Source of the DNA: Pseudarthrobacter sp. fls2-241-R2A-127
GTDB taxonomy: Bacteria > Actinomycetota > Actinomycetes > Actinomycetales > Micrococcaceae
Length of the DNA stretch: 64,000 nucleotides
Assembly (NCBI RefSeq): GCF_030209355.1
Contig: NZ_JARVSF010000014.1
Coordinates: 1-64,000, forward strand
Reading direction: 5' to 3'
The notes below the pieces were generated by a model that was not told where the DNA came from, did not search any database, and saw nothing but the letters and a program-made list of their open reading frames with translations. Positions within the stretch are counted from its first letter, which is position 1. Each line of letters opens with the position of its first letter. Positions 59,988-64,000 of the stretch are shown here, piece after piece. The position numbers were made by a program, and so were the translations under genes.

Positions 59988-60311
59988 CTACGAGTCCGCT
60001 GGTTCCCCGGAGTCTGTCTCGATGTGGGCCCGTACATGCGTGCCGTCATCACTGAGCCAGCCCTTTCCGGCGGCGTACACAAGCATGTTGGCAAAGCGAT
60101 AGTTCCAGCCCATGCCGATGCGGCCGGTGCACTCACTCCTGATCCAGTCGACTGAGACGAGGACGTCCTCGTGGTCGAGCTTTCCGGCCGAAGCAGTCTG
60201 GAGGAGGGCGGGCAGGTTTGTTCGGGCTTCCTTCGCCAACAACAGCTTGAAGCTGCTGCAGTCATCCGGCTCGTCCAACGCTACTGACCCCGGACTGACC
60301 CGTACCTGCAT
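59988..60311 (-). CDS. Conserved small protein of unknown function
   Basis: The 107-residue protein has a Leu/Ala-rich middle (FKLLLAKEARTNLPALLQTA), a DVLVSVDWI strand and YRFANMLVYAAGKGWLSDDGTHVRAHIE. It is soluble, with two tryptophans and one Cys pair. No family is recognised. It converges with the Gfo/Idh gene. Confidence 0.6.
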   Translation of the reverse strand: MQVRVSPGSVALDEPDDCSSFKLLLAKEARTNLPALLQTASAGKLDHEDVLVSVDWIRSECTGRIGMGWNYRFANMLVYAAGKGWLSDDGTHVRAHIETDSGEPADS

Positions 60312-60432
60312 CTCTTGATCTCCTACGAACTCGTGCCACGCTTTGCTGGTTCAACTATGCCCAGAGTCGGCACCTGCCGGAAGGCGAGTTTGTTGATAGG
60401 CGGTATCGACGGTATGGATGGCGAGTAAGAGA

Positions 60433-61080
60433 TCAGTTGGATTGTTGCAGGGAAGCGTGGAGGTATGAGGCCACCATACCCGCCAGATTCGCTGCTATTT
60501 CTGGCCAGGGCAGGTTGCCGCTGCCTTCGACGGTGCTGCCCAAACCGAGCCGGCGGGCGACGACGCTGTAGACAACGTTGAAGCACCAGTCGATGTCCGC
60601 CTGCTCTAGATCTTCTCCTGGCCATTGTCGCAGAACCGTGGTGAAGTGATCGGCAAGTGCACCATAGGAAGCGGTACCGCGCTGGGAGAGTGTTTCGTCG
60701 TTGGATCCACGCAGCATGAAGGGCCGGAGGATGTCTGCGTAGCGGCACAGAACCTCGATGATCTGATCTATGGCCTCCCGGGCAACGGAGCGAAGGCCTG
60801 CCTCAGGATGCCGGGGCAATGACTTGAACAAATGCTCGGTGACGGCGTCGATGTCGTCCATCTTCCGCCCGTGAGCCACCCGGAGCAGTTCGTCCTTGCC
60901 TTCGAAACGTGCGTAGATGGAACCGATCGAAACTCCTGCCCGGGTGCTGACATCGGCGAGGGTAAATTCATCGCTGCCGTATTCCTGGAGCAGTGCCAGG
61001 GCCGCCTCGATCGTTTTCTCAAACGATTGACGGCTCCTGGCCTGCTTCGGCTCCCGATGCGTGGTTTCTGCTGGCGTCAC
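60433..61080 (-). CDS. TetR-family regulator
   Basis: The 215-residue protein has the TetR HTH at about 20-65 (IEAALALLQEYGSDEFTLADVSTRAGVSIGSIYARFEGKDEL) and a helical ligand-binding domain. GTG start overlaps the GH3 stop (GTGA), so it is the last gene of the operon and may control it. Confidence 0.88.
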   Translation of the reverse strand: MTPAETTHREPKQARSRQSFEKTIEAALALLQEYGSDEFTLADVSTRAGVSIGSIYARFEGKDELLRVAHGRKMDDIDAVTEHLFKSLPRHPEAGLRSVAREAIDQIIEVLCRYADILRPFMLRGSNDETLSQRGTASYGALADHFTTVLRQWPGEDLEQADIDWCFNVVYSVVARRLGLGSTVEGSGNLPWPEIAANLAGMVASYLHASLQQSN

Positions 61081-63548
61081 AACCTGATCCTACAAAGGAT
61101 GCCAGGATCAGCGGCATGGCGGGCGACGCGCAGCTCCCAATCCCCCTTGGGCACCGTCCAGGATGAGGTTGCGGTGTTCCAGCGGCGGAATCCGAATGGA
61201 TCAACTGCAATCTGGACTTCCCGCTGTTGTCCGGGTTCGAGGTGCACGGCAGCGAATCCCATGAGCCGCGATTCCGGCTCTCCGTCAGCCCTGCCGTAGA
61301 TTTGCACCACGTCCCGGCCTGGGGTGTCACCGCTGTTGCTCAGTATCACGTGGGCCGCGACGCCACTGACGCCCTCCTCGGGCCCACTAACCCTGGGATC
61401 CGCGGCAGCAACGGCGGCTTCGAGCACTTCGAACCGGGAGTATCCAAGTCCGTAGCCGAAGGGGTAACGAGGCGCCTGCCGGGATGCCTGGAAATGCCGG
61501 TACCCGATGGGTTCGCCTGCGGAATAGTCCAATGTCAGGTCGGCGTCCAGGCTTGTTCCCCAGCCAGGAATGTCCTCGTTCCGTTGGGGGAACGTCACAG
61601 GGAGCCTCCCCGTGGGTGCCGCGTTACCGGTGAGTACGGATGCAAGGGCCCGCCCGAATTCCTGGCCTGGGAACCAGGCCATCAGCAGGGCTTTGACTTT
61701 GTCGGCCCATGGAAGCAGTACCGCCCGTGATGCATTCACCACCACGACAGTCTCCGGATTGACGTTAGCCACTGCTTCAACCAGCCGGTCGGCCGATGGT
61801 TCAAGTGCCGCGGTCGTCCGGTCAGCGCTTTCCCTTGACGAGCTCTGCTCGTCCCCGACGATCACCACAACGGCATCAGCACGTGCAGCCAGGTCTACGG
61901 CTTTTTCCAGAGGGTCGTGCGTGCTTTCGGGAGCTGCAACAGCGGTGATGGCCTGGACCCTGCCCGGTTCGAAGGCCATTTCGACGACCACCTCGATGTC
62001 GCCGGCCGGCAGGTCAAGGACGACCTGTTGGGTTTCGGCGCGGGCTACGACGCCCATCACGTCATCAGGGGCCGGCGGTGGAACGTCCAGGACCCCTTTC
62101 CCGTCGACGCGAAGGGATGTCAAACCGGTACCGCCGGCGCCCAGCTGCCACCGCCCGGCAGCAGACAGCCGCAGCCGGGCGGTGATCCTGGCCCGGCCGG
62201 GGACGCCGGCGCCGAGGCCGGGAACAGGACCAAACCATACGAACGAGGAGGCCTGCCTGACCTCACGGTAGAGAATTTCCTCGGTTTCGGCCGAGGCGGG
62301 AGGAAGAATCTCCAAGAGAACACCTGGTGTGCCGTCTGGGGTGGTGGATCCGATTTCTGTCAGCGGCTGCGGCGATGAGCTTCTGGTTCCAGGCTCGTAG
62401 AGAACCTCAACATCTGGACCAAAGGCACTCCGGAGGGCTTCCAGTGGTGTCACCAGTTCCCCTTCCGGTCGGACGGTGGCAAACGTCCCGCCTTGGAAGC
62501 AGGGTTTGGTTGCATTCGGGCCCACGATGGCCAGTGTCCGGAGCGTTGAAGGGTTCAGGGGAAGCACCTCGTCCCTGTTCTCCAGGAGCACGAAGGATTC
62601 AGCCGCGGCCCGTGCCAGCAGGTCCCGCTGCTCGCTTGGGGTGCGGAGGCGGGCAGGGACAGGGGCATGCCAACCGGTGCGCCGTCCCGTTCGTTCGGCA
62701 AGCCGGGTAACGCGTTTCACCGCGTCGTGCAGCCGTGATTCGGGGACAGTACCTTCGGCAACAGCATCAGCGAAACGGGTGCCGAGGAACGTTGCAGGTC
62801 CCGGCATTTCCAGATCCAGCCCGGCGCGGGCGGCAGCTACGGTACTGTCCACGCCGTACCAGTCAGACACGACGACCCCGTCGTACTTCCATTCGTCCTT
62901 GAGGATGCCGATCAGTTCTCCGTGCTGGGAACAGTGCGTTCCGTTCACCCGGTTGTATGCCATCATCAGCATCCATGGATTCGCCTGGCGGACAGTGGCT
63001 TCGAAGGGGCGCAGGTATGTTTCGCGCAGCGACACGGGGTCGACTTTGGAGTTCATCCGCCGTCGTTCCGTCTCTGTGTCATTCGCGACGACGTGCTTCG
63101 TGCAGGAACCAACGCCCTGGGATTGCAGCCCGTTGACCCAGGCTGCACCGAGTACACCTGTCAGGTAGGGGTCTTCAGAAAACATCTCGAAGCCGCGCCC
63201 GGTCAGTGGTGAACGGGGCAGGTTCAGGTTTGGTCCCAAGATCGCCGATACGCCTCGTTCCAGCCCCTGTTGTCCGATCAGCTCACCAATCTCGGTTACC
63301 AGGTCGAGGTTCCAGGTGGCCCCGAGTGCGGTGCCGGAGGGCATCATGAGGGAGGTGTCCCGCTCGTCCATGGCTTTACTGACGATTCCCAGGGGACCGT
63401 CGAGCAGAACCATCTCCGCAACCCCGAGGTCCGGGCTCGCCGTGGTGCTCCAGCCATTGAGCCCTCCAGTCAGCTCCGCCCCGGAAAACTCGGTACTGCC
63501 GACTTCCTCTCCGGCCGTGGAAGCCTCCGCTGCCGGGCCCCTCGTCAC
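61077..63548 (-). CDS. GH3 beta-glucosidase with PA14 insert
   Basis: The 823-residue protein has the GH3 N-terminal barrel (nucleophile Asp229 in VVVSDWYG; CTKHVVAND; LGPNLNL), a PA14 module at about 400-530 (YREVRQASSFVWFG), the C-terminal GH3 sandwich and a fibronectin-III-like end (GDTPGRDVVQIY). It should cleave beta-glucosides, perhaps plant phenolic glucosides. GTG start overlaps the LLM stop; no signal peptide is present, so it is intracellular. Confidence 0.88.
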   Translation of the reverse strand: MTRGPAAEASTAGEEVGSTEFSGAELTGGLNGWSTTASPDLGVAEMVLLDGPLGIVSKAMDERDTSLMMPSGTALGATWNLDLVTEIGELIGQQGLERGVSAILGPNLNLPRSPLTGRGFEMFSEDPYLTGVLGAAWVNGLQSQGVGSCTKHVVANDTETERRRMNSKVDPVSLRETYLRPFEATVRQANPWMLMMAYNRVNGTHCSQHGELIGILKDEWKYDGVVVSDWYGVDSTVAAARAGLDLEMPGPATFLGTRFADAVAEGTVPESRLHDAVKRVTRLAERTGRRTGWHAPVPARLRTPSEQRDLLARAAAESFVLLENRDEVLPLNPSTLRTLAIVGPNATKPCFQGGTFATVRPEGELVTPLEALRSAFGPDVEVLYEPGTRSSSPQPLTEIGSTTPDGTPGVLLEILPPASAETEEILYREVRQASSFVWFGPVPGLGAGVPGRARITARLRLSAAGRWQLGAGGTGLTSLRVDGKGVLDVPPPAPDDVMGVVARAETQQVVLDLPAGDIEVVVEMAFEPGRVQAITAVAAPESTHDPLEKAVDLAARADAVVVIVGDEQSSSRESADRTTAALEPSADRLVEAVANVNPETVVVVNASRAVLLPWADKVKALLMAWFPGQEFGRALASVLTGNAAPTGRLPVTFPQRNEDIPGWGTSLDADLTLDYSAGEPIGYRHFQASRQAPRYPFGYGLGYSRFEVLEAAVAAADPRVSGPEEGVSGVAAHVILSNSGDTPGRDVVQIYGRADGEPESRLMGFAAVHLEPGQQREVQIAVDPFGFRRWNTATSSWTVPKGDWELRVARHAADPGILCRIRL

Positions 63549-64000
63549 AGTACTGCCGCCTTTTCGGCTTCTGCGGTTTCACCCGCGGCTGCCATCAGGG
63601 GGAGGACCCGTTCAGAAAACAACTGCATGGATTGCCGGGTGAAGCGGCGGCGCTCTTCAGTCAGTGGACCGCCCATGAAGGCCATGAGCACATTGCCGAT
63701 GCCGAGGTCCGCGTATTTCTGCAATTCAGCTGCGACTGTTTCGGGGCTGCCGTAAAGGCACCACGTCCCTTTGTAGCCCTCTGTCCGCGCATCCGGTGTG
63801 GGGCGAAGATCCACACCACTGATGGCTTCGGCAGCCTTGTTAGCCGCGTACTCATGTTCGACGGTTTCCTGGTATTGCTCCAAAATGATGTCCATTTCGG
63901 CGGCTGCCTGCTCGTCTGTTTCGGCGATGTGAACGTGCTGGTAGGAGTGTGTGGTCCATTCCAAGGCCGCTGCAACTGTTTCGTCTGAATGGCCGGCGGC
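63545..64000 (-). CDS. LLM-class flavin-dependent monooxygenase (partial, runs off right edge)
   Basis: The last 151 residues of a gene that continues beyond base 64000. The visible part has GYKGTWCLYGSPETVAAELQKYADLGIGNVLMAFMGG, the usual C-terminal pattern of luciferase-like (F420/FMN) enzymes. It overlaps the GH3 start by GTGA and is the first visible gene of the GH3/TetR operon. Confidence 0.8.
   Translation of the reverse strand, partial: AAGHSDETVAAALEWTTHSYQHVHIAETDEQAAAEMDIILEQYQETVEHEYAANKAAEAISGVDLRPTPDARTEGYKGTWCLYGSPETVAAELQKYADLGIGNVLMAFMGGPLTEERRRFTRQSMQLFSERVLPLMAAAGETAEAEKAAVL

Overview
The window is high-GC DNA with GTG and TTG starts, Shine-Dalgarno sites and many 4-base ATGA/GTGA gene overlaps. 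Its families (DUF4193, YrhK, sugar porters, two GH15 enzymes, LAxTG-type tail, MarR/PadR/TetR regulators, Rieske and meta-cleavage enzymes) point to a soil actinobacterium, most likely Micrococcaceae of the Arthrobacter/Pseudarthrobacter type. That assignment is inferred from gene content. No rRNA, tRNA or CRISPR array was seen.

Region A (1-34.9 kb) is an accessory island for carbohydrate oxidation, redox and envelope or stress functions. It has a cytochrome b/molybdopterin fusion enzyme, a sugar porter, two GH15 glucan/trehalose hydrolases, an SDR plus gluconate-dehydrogenase-like subunit 3/GMC oxidase set, an enolase-superfamily sugar-acid dehydratase with a matching MFS carrier, a pyruvate-oxidase-like TPP enzyme, a ZIP transporter, a MarR regulator, glucose dehydrogenase with aldose epimerase, YihY, a PAP2 phosphatase, a low-affinity iron-permease-like protein, PBP1 and an HtrA lipoprotein. 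Eleven sites matching TTGCG-N4-CGCAA (four perfect, the rest with one arm mismatch) lie at promoters across this region only, one of them 22 bp before the MarR gene. I read this as an undescribed regulon. The region also holds decayed copies of its own genes: a DUF4193 pseudogene, a frameshifted copy of the 8.2-kb membrane gene, and a PAP2 gene cut by an amber codon.

Region B (34.9-40.7 kb) has a DUF7793/STAS-like protein, a secreted GH26-like glycosidase, an HPt-like protein without its histidine, a glycosyltransferase with a tiny LAYTG-tail protein, and a fragment of a serine recombinase.

Region C (40.8-49.5 kb) is mobile DNA: an RHH/BrnT-like toxin-antitoxin pair with a palindromic operator, a pRiA4b ORF-3 protein, and a three-gene recombinase module (active tyrosine recombinase, small HTH protein, and a zinc-ribbon recombinase paralogue lacking catalytic residues). 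Then come an XRE/nucleotidyltransferase pair, a phage-type integrase, and a protein joining a LacI-type HTH to a plasmid ParB-like tail. A 20-bp motif next to the recombinase recurs at base 61, at the left edge of the window.

Region D (49.6-64 kb) is catabolic. A tight five-gene minus-strand operon encodes an extradiol dioxygenase, two FAH-family enzymes, a cyclase-family hydrolase and an ACMSD-like amidohydrolase. Next is a VanA/VanB-like Rieske oxygenase pair divergent from a PadR regulator with two CTAT-N4-ATAG sites, then a Gfo/Idh/MocA dehydrogenase, and a LLM monooxygenase/GH3 glucosidase/TetR operon that runs off the right edge.
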